A stretch of DNA of 36,706 bases from contig NZ_FMYZ01000023.1 in the NCBI RefSeq assembly GCF_900101625.1, positions 1 to 36,706 of the forward strand, given 5' to 3'. A model generated the notes under the pieces. The model saw only the letters and a list, made by a program, of their open reading frames with translations, searched no databases and was not told the DNA's origin. This DNA comes from Cupriavidus sp. YR651. GTDB taxonomy: Bacteria > Pseudomonadota > Gammaproteobacteria > Burkholderiales > Burkholderiaceae. This document shows, one piece after another, positions 23,087 to 31,619 of the stretch (position 1 is the first letter of the stretch; every line of letters starts with the position of its first letter). The position numbers and the translations under genes were made by a program.

Positions 23087-23692
23087 ATGCTGTTGTACCT
23101 CCACGGTTTCCGTTCCTCGCCGCAATCGCTCAAGTCGCGGCTTGTCCAGGAACGGATGCGCGACTGGGGTGTGGGCAAGTATTTTGCCTGCCCCATGCTG
23201 AATGTCTCGCCGGCGCAGGCCATCGCTCAGGCCGAGGCTGCCATCCGCGGCGCGCGGGCGGGGGGCGATGCGGAGATCGCCATCATCGGCTCGTCGCTTG
23301 GCGGGTTCTATGCACGCTGGCTGGCGGAACGGCATGATTGCCGCGTCGTGCTGCTGAATCCGGCTATCCACCCGTGGACGGATCTCGAGAAGTACCTCGG
23401 CGAGCAGCCGCTGTATCACGGGGGCGGTTCGGTCACGGTGGAGCGTCACCACCTGCAGGAGCTGCTCGATCTGCGCGTCGACGCGATCTCCAGGCCCGAG
23501 CGCTATTACCTGCTGGCGACCACTGGCGATGAAGTGCTCGACTACCGCGACATGATCGATGCCTGCCCGGGCGCTCGTCTGCGCCTTATCGAAGGCAGCG
23601 ATCACGGCATCAGCGAATTCGAGGACTACGTCGACGACGTGCTGGCGTTCTGCGGCTTCGGGCCCGGCGGCAAGCTCCCCCGCGCGGCATGA
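23087..23692 (+). CDS. YqiA-family alpha/beta-hydrolase esterase
   Basis: Small cytoplasmic alpha/beta hydrolase of 201 residues, typical for the YqiA/YcfP group of short-chain esterases. It opens MLLYLHGFRSSPQSLKS, contains the nucleophile elbow IIGSSLGGFYA with Ser70, an Asp-containing TTGDEVLDYRD and the catalytic His in GSDHGISEF. The natural substrate is unknown. It follows mpl by 21 bp and overlaps the ubiC-like gene by 4 bp (ATGA), so the genes are translationally coupled. Confidence 0.9.
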   Translation: MLLYLHGFRSSPQSLKSRLVQERMRDWGVGKYFACPMLNVSPAQAIAQAEAAIRGARAGGDAEIAIIGSSLGGFYARWLAERHDCRVVLLNPAIHPWTDLEKYLGEQPLYHGGGSVTVERHHLQELLDLRVDAISRPERYYLLATTGDEVLDYRDMIDACPGARLRLIEGSDHGISEFEDYVDDVLAFCGFGPGGKLPRAA

Positions 23693-24354
23693 GCGCGGCC
23701 GTGTTTCCTCCGCAGCCGCGCCGCGGCGCGTGGCATGCGCACTTGCCGTTCGATGCGGCGATCTCGTTGAATCTGCGCCGCTGGATCACCGGCGAGGGTT
23801 CGCTGACCGCACGGCTGATGTCCGCGTCGGACCGTTTCCGAGTGGCGCGGCTGGCGCAGGCGCCGCAGCGCCCGTTTGCCGATGAATGGCAGGCACTCGG
23901 CCTGATCCGGCCGGTGCCGGCGATCACACGCGAAGTGCTGCTGATCTGCGACGACACGCCGGCCGTGTTCGCGCACACCATCGTCGATCCGTATCACGCG
24001 CGCCGCGACTGGCCATTCCTGCGCGGGCTTGGCAACCGCCCGCTGGGCGGTGCGCTGTTCGTCGATCCGCGCGTGCGGCGCGATCCTTTCCAGTTTGCGC
24101 GGCTGTCGCCGCACCATCCGCTGCGTCAGGCGCTGCAGCGGATTCTGCCGGCGCTGTCGTCGGTACCGATGCTGCCCGCGCGGCGATCGGTATTCCGGCG
24201 CGGCGGCGGCGCCATGCTCGTCACAGAGGTCTTCCTGCCGGACCTGCTGCGCCGGGCAGCGCCTGACAACACGGGAGCGGGCGGCACCAGACTGCCCCGC
24301 CGTAGCGATACCCTCCACACACCACAGAAGCCAGAAGAGAGACCAAGATCATGA
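23689..24354 (+). CDS. ubiC: Chorismate lyase (UbiC-like)
   Basis: Converts chorismate to 4-hydroxybenzoate and pyruvate, the first committed step of ubiquinone synthesis. It has 221 residues, against about 165-190 for many UbiC proteins. Recognisable segments are LRRWITGEGSLTARL, the central VLLICDDTPAVFAHTIVD and the terminal LPARRSVFRRGGGAMLVTEVFLP, the last matching the UbiC family end. The about 35 residues after that are a Pro/Arg/Thr-rich extension running to a stop that overlaps the next gene's start by 4 bp. The tail is probably dispensable. Context with mpl and fabG does not add to the function call. Confidence 0.85.
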   Translation: MSAAVFPPQPRRGAWHAHLPFDAAISLNLRRWITGEGSLTARLMSASDRFRVARLAQAPQRPFADEWQALGLIRPVPAITREVLLICDDTPAVFAHTIVDPYHARRDWPFLRGLGNRPLGGALFVDPRVRRDPFQFARLSPHHPLRQALQRILPALSSVPMLPARRSVFRRGGGAMLVTEVFLPDLLRRAAPDNTGAGGTRLPRRSDTLHTPQKPEERPRS

Positions 24355-25091
24355 AATTGCAGGGACGCGTAGCCATCATCACCGGCGCCGCCGCCGGTAT
24401 CGGCTTTGCCACCGCCGAGCGCTTTGCCACCGAGGGGGCAAAGCTGATTCTGTGCGACGTCCAGGAAGCGCGCGTGCGCGAGGCCGCCGACCGGCTGGCC
24501 GCCACCGGCGCCGCTGTCGATGCATTCAAGGTCGACGTCACCCATCGCGAGGAGGTGGACGCGATGGTGGCTGCCGCGCTGGCACGCCACGGCCGCATCG
24601 ACATCCTCGTCAACAACGCCGGCATCACCAAGGACGCTCGCCTGACCAAGATGAGCGAGGCCCAGTTCGACGCCGTGATCGACGTCAACCTGAAGGGTGT
24701 GTTCCATTGCGCCCAGGCGGTGGCGGGCATCATGTCCGAGCAGGGGAAGGGCGTGATCCTGAACGCATCGAGCGTGGTCGGCCTGTATGGCAACTTCGGC
24801 CAGACCAACTACGCGGCCAGCAAGTTCGGCGTGATTGGCTTCACCAAGACCTGGGCGCGGGAACTGGGCCCCAAGGGTGTGCGCGTGAACGCCGTGTGCC
24901 CGGGCTTCGTCGGCACCGAGATCCTGCAGACCGTGCCGGAGAAGGTGCTGGAAGGCATGAAGGAGCACTGCTGGCTGCGCCGCCTGGCCGAGCCGTCGGA
25001 GATCGCCAGCATCTACGCGTTCCTGGCCAGCGACGATGCCAGCTATGTCAACGGCACCACAATCGAAGCCAGCGGCGGCATGTCGCTCTGA
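24351..25091 (+). CDS. 3-oxoacyl-ACP reductase / short-chain dehydrogenase (FabG-like)
   Basis: NAD(P)H-dependent short-chain dehydrogenase of 246 residues. The cofactor loop TGAAAGIG (residues 11-18), NNAG (88-91), catalytic Asn114, Ser141, Tyr154 and Lys158 (in NASSVVGLYGNFG and NYAASK) and the C-terminal NGTTIEASGGMSL are all those of FabG-type reductases. Whether the substrate is acyl-ACP, acetoacetyl-CoA or another ketone cannot be decided from sequence. The start overlaps the ubiC-like stop by 4 bp. It is the last gene of this operon; the next gene is 205 bp away. Confidence 0.9.
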   Translation: MKLQGRVAIITGAAAGIGFATAERFATEGAKLILCDVQEARVREAADRLAATGAAVDAFKVDVTHREEVDAMVAAALARHGRIDILVNNAGITKDARLTKMSEAQFDAVIDVNLKGVFHCAQAVAGIMSEQGKGVILNASSVVGLYGNFGQTNYAASKFGVIGFTKTWARELGPKGVRVNAVCPGFVGTEILQTVPEKVLEGMKEHCWLRRLAEPSEIASIYAFLASDDASYVNGTTIEASGGMSL

Positions 25092-25296
25092 CCGCCTTAC
25101 TGATCTCCCTGCCGCCCGCATCCCGCAACGGGCTTGCGGCGCTCGGTGCGGTATCATCCCGGGTCTGGCCGGCACCTTGATAATGTGCGGCCCACGGCGC
25201 CCATCCATCCCAGGGCGACCCGTCGAATCTCTGCCCGGGAATCCGCTCCCATGCTCACGCTGCGGCGGTGCCCGGCATTTCTGAAAGTACCGATCC

Positions 25297-27435
25297 ATGC
25301 AGTTGCTGTTCGAAGAAGGCGGCGAAATTCGCGCCGGCACCGTGCTCGCCCAACAGGGCGAGGCCTACCAGGTTGAGTTGCCCGCGGGCAAGCGCACCAA
25401 GGTCAAGGCAAAGGATGTGCTGCTGCAGTTTGCCCAGCCTTCGGCAATCGAAATGGTGCGGCAGACCGGCGAACTGACCGCCGATATCGACCTGGACTTC
25501 CTTTGGGAATGCGCGCCGGGCGAGGAATTCGGCTTTGCCGAGCTGGCGGCCGAGTACTACGGTGCCGACGCCGGGCCGGTGCAGCAGGCGGCGCTGGCCA
25601 TGGCGCTGCACGGCAATCCTGTTTACTTCCGCCGCAAGGGGCGCGGTCGCTACCAGCGCGCGCCCGAGGACCAGCTCAAGGCGGCGCTGGCTGCGGTGGA
25701 ACGCAAGAAACAACAGGCGTTGGTGCAGGCCGAGTACGAGAATCAGCTCAAGGCGCTGACGCTGCCGGAAGCATTCCGCGGCAAGGTGCTGCCGCTGCTG
25801 TTCAAGCCGGACAAGAACAGTCTGGAATTCAAGGCGATGGACGCCGCGTGCACGGCGCTGGGCATGACGCCGATGCGGCTGATGGTGGCGGTTGGTGGTG
25901 TTTCGAGCCCGCGCGCGCTGCACGAAGCCAAGTTCCTGGCCGAGTGCTTCCCGAAGGGCACCGGTTTCCCGGAAGCGGCCGTTCCGGAGCCGACCGGCGA
26001 CCTGCCGCTGGCAAACGTCCAGGCGTTTTCGATCGACGATGTCACCACGACTGAAATCGACGATGCGCTGTCCGTGACACTGCTCGATGCCGGCAAGCTG
26101 CGCGTCGGCATCCACATCGCCGCGCCCGCACTGGGCATCCGCCGTGGCGAGGCGCTCGACGCCATCGCCCGCCAGCGCTTGTCCACCGTGTACTTTCCAG
26201 GCGACAAGATCACGATGCTGCCGGACGCCGTGGTGGACCGCTACACGCTGCAGGAAGGGCGCACCTGTCCCGCGCTGTCGCTGTATGTGACGGTCGATCC
26301 GGACGGGCCGGACGGGTTTGCGATCCTGGGCAGCGAAACTCGGGCCGAGATGGTGCCGATCGCAGCCAACCTGCGCCACAACCTGCTGGAGGATGTGGTG
26401 ACCGAGGCCGCGCTGGCCGCGGGCACCGGCGACTATCCGTTCCGCGGCGAACTGACCCACCTTTACCACCTGGCCAATCACCTGCACGACGAGCGCCAGC
26501 GCGCGCGAATCGCCAGCGGCCTGCGGCCGGAATCCCACAACCGCGCGGACTACAACTTCTATATCGACCAGATCGAAGGCGGTGGCGAGCGCGTGCGCAT
26601 CGAGCAGCGTCGCCGCGGTTCGCCGCTGGACAAGATCGTGGCCGAGCTGATGATCCTGGCCAACAGCACGTGGGGCAAGCTGCTGGCCGATCACGGCGTG
26701 CCGGGCATCTACCGCACGCAGAAGGCGTGGGGGATGCATCGGACGCGCATGCAAACCTACCCGGCGCCGCATGAAGGGTTGGGCGTGGCGCAATACGCGT
26801 GGAGCACGTCGCCGCTGCGCCGCTATGTTGACCTGGTCAACCAATGGCAGATCCTGACTGTGGCCCAGCACGGCGTGATGGCCAAGCTGGTGGCGCCGTT
26901 CAAGCCCAAGGACGCCGACCTGCTGGCGGCGGTGGCGGATTTCGAAGGCACCTACGCGGCCTATGCGGAGCACCAGTCGACGATGGAGCGCTACTGGTGC
27001 CTGCGCTGGCTGGCGCAGGAAGGCCGGGAAAAGATGATGGCCTCGGTGCTCAAGGAAGGCGCGGTGCGCTTTACCGAGATTCCGCTGGTCACACGTGTGC
27101 CGGAACTGGCCCAGGCCAACCGGGGTACGCAGGTGCTGCTGGAAGTGGCGTCGACGGACGAAATCTCGCTGGAAGTGTCGTGCCGCGTGCTGGAAGTATT
27201 TGCTGGCGAGGGCGAGGTCCCGGAAGAAGAGCTGGACACCGACGAGGAATCCGCCGAGGTTTCGGCGGAAGCCGCAGCCGAGGCGGCGGCGGAAGAGGTT
27301 GCCGAGGAAGCCGCTGCGGGGGTTGCCGCGGGCGGCCAGGAGGCGGCTGCGGAGACCGGTTCGGATGCTGGCGGGCAAGGCCCGGACGACGCGGCGTCGG
27401 CGGCACGCGACACCGATGCAAAGCCGGCAGGCTGA
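25297..27435 (+). CDS. RNase II/RNB-family exoribonuclease with acidic C-terminal tail
   Basis: Processive 3'-5' exoribonuclease of 712 residues. The catalytic RNB domain (about residues 240-545) starts at FSIDDVTTTEIDDALSV with the metal-binding aspartates (247-256 region). It includes ALSLYVTVD and SHNRADYNFYID, and ends with the conserved WSTSPLRRYVDLVNQWQ. The N-terminus (MQLLFEEGGEIRAGTVLAQQG) is a small beta domain unlike the E. coli RNase II cold-shock pair. The C-terminus after about residue 635 is an Ala/Glu-rich acidic tail (EELDTDEESAEVSAEA onward), likely disordered. Members of this type are widespread in Burkholderiales. The ribosome binding site is weak. Confidence 0.9.
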   Translation: MQLLFEEGGEIRAGTVLAQQGEAYQVELPAGKRTKVKAKDVLLQFAQPSAIEMVRQTGELTADIDLDFLWECAPGEEFGFAELAAEYYGADAGPVQQAALAMALHGNPVYFRRKGRGRYQRAPEDQLKAALAAVERKKQQALVQAEYENQLKALTLPEAFRGKVLPLLFKPDKNSLEFKAMDAACTALGMTPMRLMVAVGGVSSPRALHEAKFLAECFPKGTGFPEAAVPEPTGDLPLANVQAFSIDDVTTTEIDDALSVTLLDAGKLRVGIHIAAPALGIRRGEALDAIARQRLSTVYFPGDKITMLPDAVVDRYTLQEGRTCPALSLYVTVDPDGPDGFAILGSETRAEMVPIAANLRHNLLEDVVTEAALAAGTGDYPFRGELTHLYHLANHLHDERQRARIASGLRPESHNRADYNFYIDQIEGGGERVRIEQRRRGSPLDKIVAELMILANSTWGKLLADHGVPGIYRTQKAWGMHRTRMQTYPAPHEGLGVAQYAWSTSPLRRYVDLVNQWQILTVAQHGVMAKLVAPFKPKDADLLAAVADFEGTYAAYAEHQSTMERYWCLRWLAQEGREKMMASVLKEGAVRFTEIPLVTRVPELAQANRGTQVLLEVASTDEISLEVSCRVLEVFAGEGEVPEEELDTDEESAEVSAEAAAEAAAEEVAEEAAAGVAAGGQEAAAETGSDAGGQGPDDAASAARDTDAKPAG

Positions 27436-27480
27436 AACCTTCGGAAAAGCATTCCGCTCCCTTACAATCGAAGTCTGACC

Positions 27481-27515
27481 CGGCCATACCCACCTGCCGT
27501 GGGGTGGCCGTTTTT
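27481..27515 (+). terminator. Strong intrinsic terminator between the RNase and tonB-like genes
   Basis: CGGCCA...CCCAC (27481-27493) pairs with GTGGG...TGGCCG (27499-27510) and five T follow. It lies 46 bp past the RNase stop and 44 bp before the tonB-like start, so the latter needs its own promoter, which would overlap this hairpin. Confidence 0.9.
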
Positions 27516-27558
27516 CCATTTCTGACGGTCGCAGACCGTCCAAGCCCGCCCGTCCATC

Positions 27559-28479
27559 GTGAACGCCGTACTCGTTGCTCCCCGCCACTGGTGGCATACC
27601 AGCGGCACGCTGGCCAAGGCGCTGGCCGTCTCCGTGGCGATTCACGCCCTGGTCCTGATGGTGCGGATTGCCGCCCCCGAGGTCTTCGAGATCAAGCGAT
27701 CGGACCCGCAGCTGGACGTGGTGCTGGTCAATTCCAAGTCCGCCGAACGGCCGCGCAACCCGACGGTCCTGGCGCAGGCCAACCTGGACGGCGGCGGCGA
27801 CCATGACGAGCAGCGCGCCACCACGCCGCTGCCGGCGCAGACCGAATCGAAGGAAGGCGATCTGGTACGCCTGACCCAACGCCGCATCGATCAGCTGGAG
27901 CAGGAACAACAGCGTCTGATGACGCAGTCGCGCGAGGCCGCGCCGTCGGTGCACAGCCAGCCGGTCAAGCCGGGCGAGCAGCGCCTGGACACGCCCACGC
28001 GCGGCCAGGACGAGCGTACCTCCACCGACGAGATGGCCAAGCTCGAGGCCGAGATCGGGCGCAATCTCGAACACTATGCCAAGCGTCCCAAGCGCATGCA
28101 GCTGACTGCCACCAGCGCGCAGGGCGTGGACTATGCCCAGTATTACGACCGCCTGCGCCGCAGGATCGAGGCACGCGGCACCAGCGATTTCCCGCAGCGC
28201 AACGGCAAGCCCCTCTACGGACAGCTGATCCTGGTGATCAACGTCAATCGCCAGGGCAAGCTCGGCTATAACCGCGACGGCTACAACATCGATGCAATCG
28301 ACGTGGCCAAGAGCTCGGGCGATCCTGCACTGGATCGCCAGGCCGTGGCCATCGTGCGTGCCGCCGCGCCGTTTGGCCCCTTTACCCCGGAAATGCAGGC
28401 TCGCCAGGACATCCTGGAAGTCATTTCCACGTTCAAGTTCACGCGCAGCGGGCTCGACGTCCGCCTGCAAGGCCGTTGA
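27559..28479 (+). CDS. TonB-like energy transducer
   Basis: Inner-membrane protein of 306 residues from a GTG. A short cytoplasmic start precedes one transmembrane helix (LAKALAVSVAIHALVLMVRI, about residues 18-38, with the SxxxH arrangement of TonB). The periplasmic linker (about 45-195) is Gln/Glu/Arg-rich with a probable coiled coil (RRIDQLEQEQQRLMTQ). The C-terminal TonB domain (about 215-300) contains YGQLILVINVNRQGKL and AAAPFGPFTPEM. TonB couples the proton gradient to receptors such as the two found earlier in the window. No exbB or exbD lies beside it. The stop codon overlaps the aroE start, so it is translationally coupled to aroE, an odd but apparently conserved pairing in this group. 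Confidence 0.88.
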   Translation: MNAVLVAPRHWWHTSGTLAKALAVSVAIHALVLMVRIAAPEVFEIKRSDPQLDVVLVNSKSAERPRNPTVLAQANLDGGGDHDEQRATTPLPAQTESKEGDLVRLTQRRIDQLEQEQQRLMTQSREAAPSVHSQPVKPGEQRLDTPTRGQDERTSTDEMAKLEAEIGRNLEHYAKRPKRMQLTATSAQGVDYAQYYDRLRRRIEARGTSDFPQRNGKPLYGQLILVINVNRQGKLGYNRDGYNIDAIDVAKSSGDPALDRQAVAIVRAAAPFGPFTPEMQARQDILEVISTFKFTRSGLDVRLQGR

Positions 28480-29360
28480 TGACCACAGACCAGACCTCCC
28501 AGCCCGACCGCTACGTCGTAGTGGGCAATCCGATTTCGCATAGCCGTTCGCCGGCCATTCACGCGGCGTTCTCGCGCCAGACTGGCGAGGCCGTGCAGTA
28601 CGACCGGCTGGAAGCGCCGCTCGATGCGTTTGCCGACACCATGCGGAAGTTCCTGGCGGAAGGTGGCCACGGTTTCAACGTGACCACGCCGTTCAAGCTG
28701 GAGGCGTACGACCTGGCCGACCGTCTGACGCCGCGCGCCGAAGCCGCGGGCGCGGTCAACACCATGTGGATCGAGGACGGCCTGATCCATGGCGACAACA
28801 CCGACGGCGTGGGACTGGTGCGCGATATCCAGGACAACCTCGACGTGCTGCTGGAGGGCCGGCGCATCCTGCTGCTGGGCGCCGGCGGCGCGGCGATGGG
28901 CGCCATGCTGCCGCTGATCGAGTGCCGTCCGGCTCGGATCGTGGTGGCCAACCGCACCGCATCGCGTGCCAGCGACATGCTCGAGGAGTTCGTCGAGCAT
29001 GCCGACCAGTACAACGTGGAGCTGTGGGGCGGCGGACTCGATTCGCTGGCTGGATTGTCCGAGGACGAGGCCTGCGACGTGGTGATCAACGCCTCGGCCA
29101 GCAGCCTGCAAGGCGAGCTGCCACCGGTGCCGGAATATCTGCTGGGCGAGGGCGTGCTGGCCTACGACATGATGTACGGCGCAAAGCCGACCGTATTCCT
29201 GGCCTACGCCGCCAAATGTGGCGCGCGCACGAGCGACGGGCTCGGCATGCTGGTGGAGCAGGCCGCCGAGGCCTTCTACAACTGGCGTGGCGTGCGGCCG
29301 AACACCGCGCCGGTGCTGGCCGAACTGCGCACGGCGCTGCAGGCGGAAGCCGCACGCTGA
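28479..29360 (+). CDS. aroE: Shikimate dehydrogenase
   Basis: NADPH-dependent reduction of 3-dehydroshikimate to shikimate; 293 residues, with an N-terminal tail slightly longer than E. coli AroE (272). The start ATG at 28479 shares one base with the tonB-like stop (TGATG). The shikimate-binding NPISHSRSPAIHAAF, catalytic Lys73 in FNVTTPFKLEA, Asn/Asp in NTDGVGLVRD, the NADP loop LGAGGAAMGAML and ANRTASRA are complete. aroQ is about 8.5 kb upstream on the other strand. mtgA follows 11 bp later. Confidence 0.96.
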   Translation: MTTDQTSQPDRYVVVGNPISHSRSPAIHAAFSRQTGEAVQYDRLEAPLDAFADTMRKFLAEGGHGFNVTTPFKLEAYDLADRLTPRAEAAGAVNTMWIEDGLIHGDNTDGVGLVRDIQDNLDVLLEGRRILLLGAGGAAMGAMLPLIECRPARIVVANRTASRASDMLEEFVEHADQYNVELWGGGLDSLAGLSEDEACDVVINASASSLQGELPPVPEYLLGEGVLAYDMMYGAKPTVFLAYAAKCGARTSDGLGMLVEQAAEAFYNWRGVRPNTAPVLAELRTALQAEAAR

Positions 29361-29371
29361 AGCGGACCGCC

Positions 29372-30139
29372 TTGGCCCGCCACCCATCGTCCGCCAGATC
29401 GCGCCCCGCGGCCAGCGCCGGGGGCGCCGCCAATCCGTTGCGCTGGCTCGGCTACCTGGCCGGATGCCTGGTCGCCGGCGTGCTGGCGATGCAACTGTAT
29501 TTTTTCCTGCAGATCGCCAGCTGGCAATACGTCAATCCGTCGTCCACGTCGTTCATGCGTGCGGAGCGTTGGCGCTTGTGCGGATTCAACATCTGGAGTT
29601 GTTCGGTCGATCGCCGGTGGGTGCGGTATGACGATATCTCGCGCAGCCTCAAGCGCGCGGTCATTGCCAGCGAGGACGCCGACTTCGTCAATCATCCGGG
29701 CTACGAGCTCGATGCGATGCTGGACGCCTGGGAGCGCAACAAGCAGCGCGGGCGCATCGTGCGCGGCGGTTCCACGATCACGCAGCAACTGGCCAAGAAC
29801 CTGTTTCTGGCGTCGGAGCAGCACTACCTGCGCAAGGGCCAGGAGCTGGCCATCACGTGGATGCTCGAATTCTGGCTGGACAAGCAGCGGATCTTCGAGA
29901 TTTACCTGAATTCGGTGGAGTGGGGCGAAGGGGTATTCGGCGCCGAGGCCGCCGCGCAGCACTACTTCCATACGTCCGCCGCGAAACTCGGCGTTGGCCA
30001 GGCCGCGCGCCTGGCGGCGGCGCTGCCGGCGCCGAAGTGCTTCGACAAGAAGTCCTACTGCGCCAACGTGCACATCAACTTCCGCGTGAAGGCATCGATC
30101 ATCGCGCGGCGCATGGGCGCCGCCACGCTGCCCGACTAA
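29372..30139 (+). CDS. mtgA: Monofunctional biosynthetic peptidoglycan transglycosylase
   Basis: GT51 enzyme that polymerises lipid II into glycan strands; about 255 residues. One N-terminal membrane anchor (LGYLAGCLVAGVLAMQLYFF) is followed by the transglycosylase domain. Motif I is IASEDADFVNHPG with catalytic Glu101. Then come RGGSTITQQLAKNL and the EIYLNSVEWGEGVFG motif. There is no ATG before the membrane helix: candidate starts are a TTG at 29372 (used here, preceded by a purine-rich GAAGCGGA) or a CTG overlapping the aroE stop. Residue numbers assume the TTG. It is coupled to aroE as in other Burkholderiales. Confidence 0.9.
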   Translation: MARHPSSARSRPAASAGGAANPLRWLGYLAGCLVAGVLAMQLYFFLQIASWQYVNPSSTSFMRAERWRLCGFNIWSCSVDRRWVRYDDISRSLKRAVIASEDADFVNHPGYELDAMLDAWERNKQRGRIVRGGSTITQQLAKNLFLASEQHYLRKGQELAITWMLEFWLDKQRIFEIYLNSVEWGEGVFGAEAAAQHYFHTSAAKLGVGQAARLAAALPAPKCFDKKSYCANVHINFRVKASIIARRMGAATLPD

Positions 30140-30168
30140 GCTCTGATCGTGCCTGCCGGCTGCACCGT

Positions 30169-31131
30169 CTAGCTGAGCCAACCCTTGCGTCGGAAGTAGA
30201 TCAGCGGAATTGCCGCCGACACCGCCATCAGTGCGATGGCCCATGGGTAGCCGGCCGCCCAGTCCAGCTCCGGCATGATCTTGAAGTTCATGCCGTAGAT
30301 GCTGGCGATCAGCGTCGGCGGCATCAACGCCACCGACACCACCGAGAACAGTTTGATGATCTTGTTCTGGTTGATGTTGATGAAACCGACCGTCGCGTCC
30401 ATCAGGAAGTTGATCTTGTCGAACAGGAACGCGGTGTGGTTCTCGATCGAGTCGATATCGCGCAGGATCTGGCGCGCCTCGTCCTGCTGCTCGGCGGACA
30501 GCAACTGGCTGCGCATCAGGAATGACACCGCGCGGCGCGTATCCATCACGTTGCGGCGGATGCGGCCGTTCAAGTCTTCCTCGCGCGCGATGGTTTCCAG
30601 CACATCCGCGGCGGCGGCATCGGTCACGTTTTCGGCCAGCACGCGGCGGCTCGCTTCTTCCAGCCGTTCGTAGATTTCCTCGATGGAGTCCGCCGAATAC
30701 TCGGCGTCCGTGGCGTACAGGTCCATCAGCACGTCCTTGGCGTTGCGCACCGAACCCGGACGCATCCGTGCGCGCAGCCGGACCAGGCGGAACACCGGCA
30801 GGTCCTCGTCATGGATGGAGAAGAGCACGTCCCGCGTCAGCACGAAGGCCACGCGCACGTTGCGCGAGGCTTCGTCCTCGGCCAGCAGGAAGTCCGTGCG
30901 AATGTGGATGTTCTCGTCTTCGCCCTCGAAATAACGGGCGGACGCTTCGAGGTCGCCCAGGTCTTCCAGTTCCGGGAGGACCACGCCATAGGCCTCCTTG
31001 ATCCAGGCCAGTTCCTCGTCGTCGGGGCTGACAACGTCGATCCAGATGGGCTTGTGCTGCAGCAGCTCATTGCGCTCGTCGACCTGCTCCTGGGCGAGCC
31101 GGCCTTTCTGCAGGACGAACAGATTGATCAT
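30169..31131 (-). CDS. corA: CorA-family magnesium/cobalt transporter
   Basis: Inner-membrane divalent cation channel of 320 residues. A long cytoplasmic N-terminal funnel domain rich in Glu/Asp (about residues 1-250) includes the helical EENTHAFLFDKINFLMD-like pore helix. Two C-terminal transmembrane segments follow, separated by the signature YGMNF (residues 279-283) and an acidic loop. The short basic end RRKGWLS is typical. The start at 31131 follows AAGGA. It converges with mtgA (29 bp) and has a 488-bp gene-free upstream region, long enough to hold a regulatory leader. Confidence 0.94.
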   Translation of the reverse strand: MINLFVLQKGRLAQEQVDERNELLQHKPIWIDVVSPDDEELAWIKEAYGVVLPELEDLGDLEASARYFEGEDENIHIRTDFLLAEDEASRNVRVAFVLTRDVLFSIHDEDLPVFRLVRLRARMRPGSVRNAKDVLMDLYATDAEYSADSIEEIYERLEEASRRVLAENVTDAAAADVLETIAREEDLNGRIRRNVMDTRRAVSFLMRSQLLSAEQQDEARQILRDIDSIENHTAFLFDKINFLMDATVGFININQNKIIKLFSVVSVALMPPTLIASIYGMNFKIMPELDWAAGYPWAIALMAVSAAIPLIYFRRKGWLS

Positions 31132-31619
31132 CCCTGGGATTCCTTGTTACTGATTGCGCTGTTGTCGATGCATCGGAGACAGGCGCAGGCAAGGCTCGCC
31201 GGCAGTGTGACCATGGCGCGGCCACGGGCAAGCGTGATCGCGCTGCGTGCGGCCGGAACGAGCGGCTCGCTGCAAGGCGATGGCGTTTGCCTGGGTTTGG
31301 CTGGCAAGCCGGGAGAGGGAAGATCCGAAGCGCGACGCGGCAGTCGGGGCGACGGCCACTGGGGGAAACGGAAAGACACTCACCCGCAGGTGTCTGCGGG
31401 CAAGGACGCGATGAGCAAGGGCACGGCCCTCGCGGATCGGCGTTACGCAGCCCGCAGTGACATGGCATTCGTCGATGTCGCAGCGCAACTGCGGCAACAC
31501 GAACACCCGATGCTACTGCCCACGTACTTTCTCCGGGATTCTGATGGCCGCGAGTGTAATCCAACGCAGGGGGGCTTGTTAAGCGAAATCTCTGCTGCGT
31601 TGCGCGCGCCGAACGCCGG
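31132..31619. other. Gene-free stretch upstream of corA
   Basis: About 490 bp between the corA start and the DMT-transporter stop. Weak open frames exist (for example minus 31147-31506, Arg/His/Ser-rich), but none looks like a protein family. A hairpin CCCGCAG (31383-31389), 4-base loop, CTGCGGG (31394-31400) sits in the middle. The length and position suggest a transcribed leader for corA, unproven. Confidence 0.4.

Noticed and set aside
21506..23605. 700-codon upstream extension of the conserved hypothetical gene
   Set aside because: It runs antisense through mpl and the esterase gene; family-like sequence begins only at the ATG at 21505.
25255..28470. 1071-codon open frame antisense to the RNase and TonB-like genes
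   Set aside because: Product is Arg/His/Gln-rich without domains; the opposite strand carries two well-defined proteins. Long antisense frames arise from the high GC at third codon positions.
31147..31506. 119-codon frame upstream of corA as a possible leader peptide gene
   Set aside because: Too long and too Arg/Ala/Ser-rich for a leader peptide; GTG start without a ribosome binding site.
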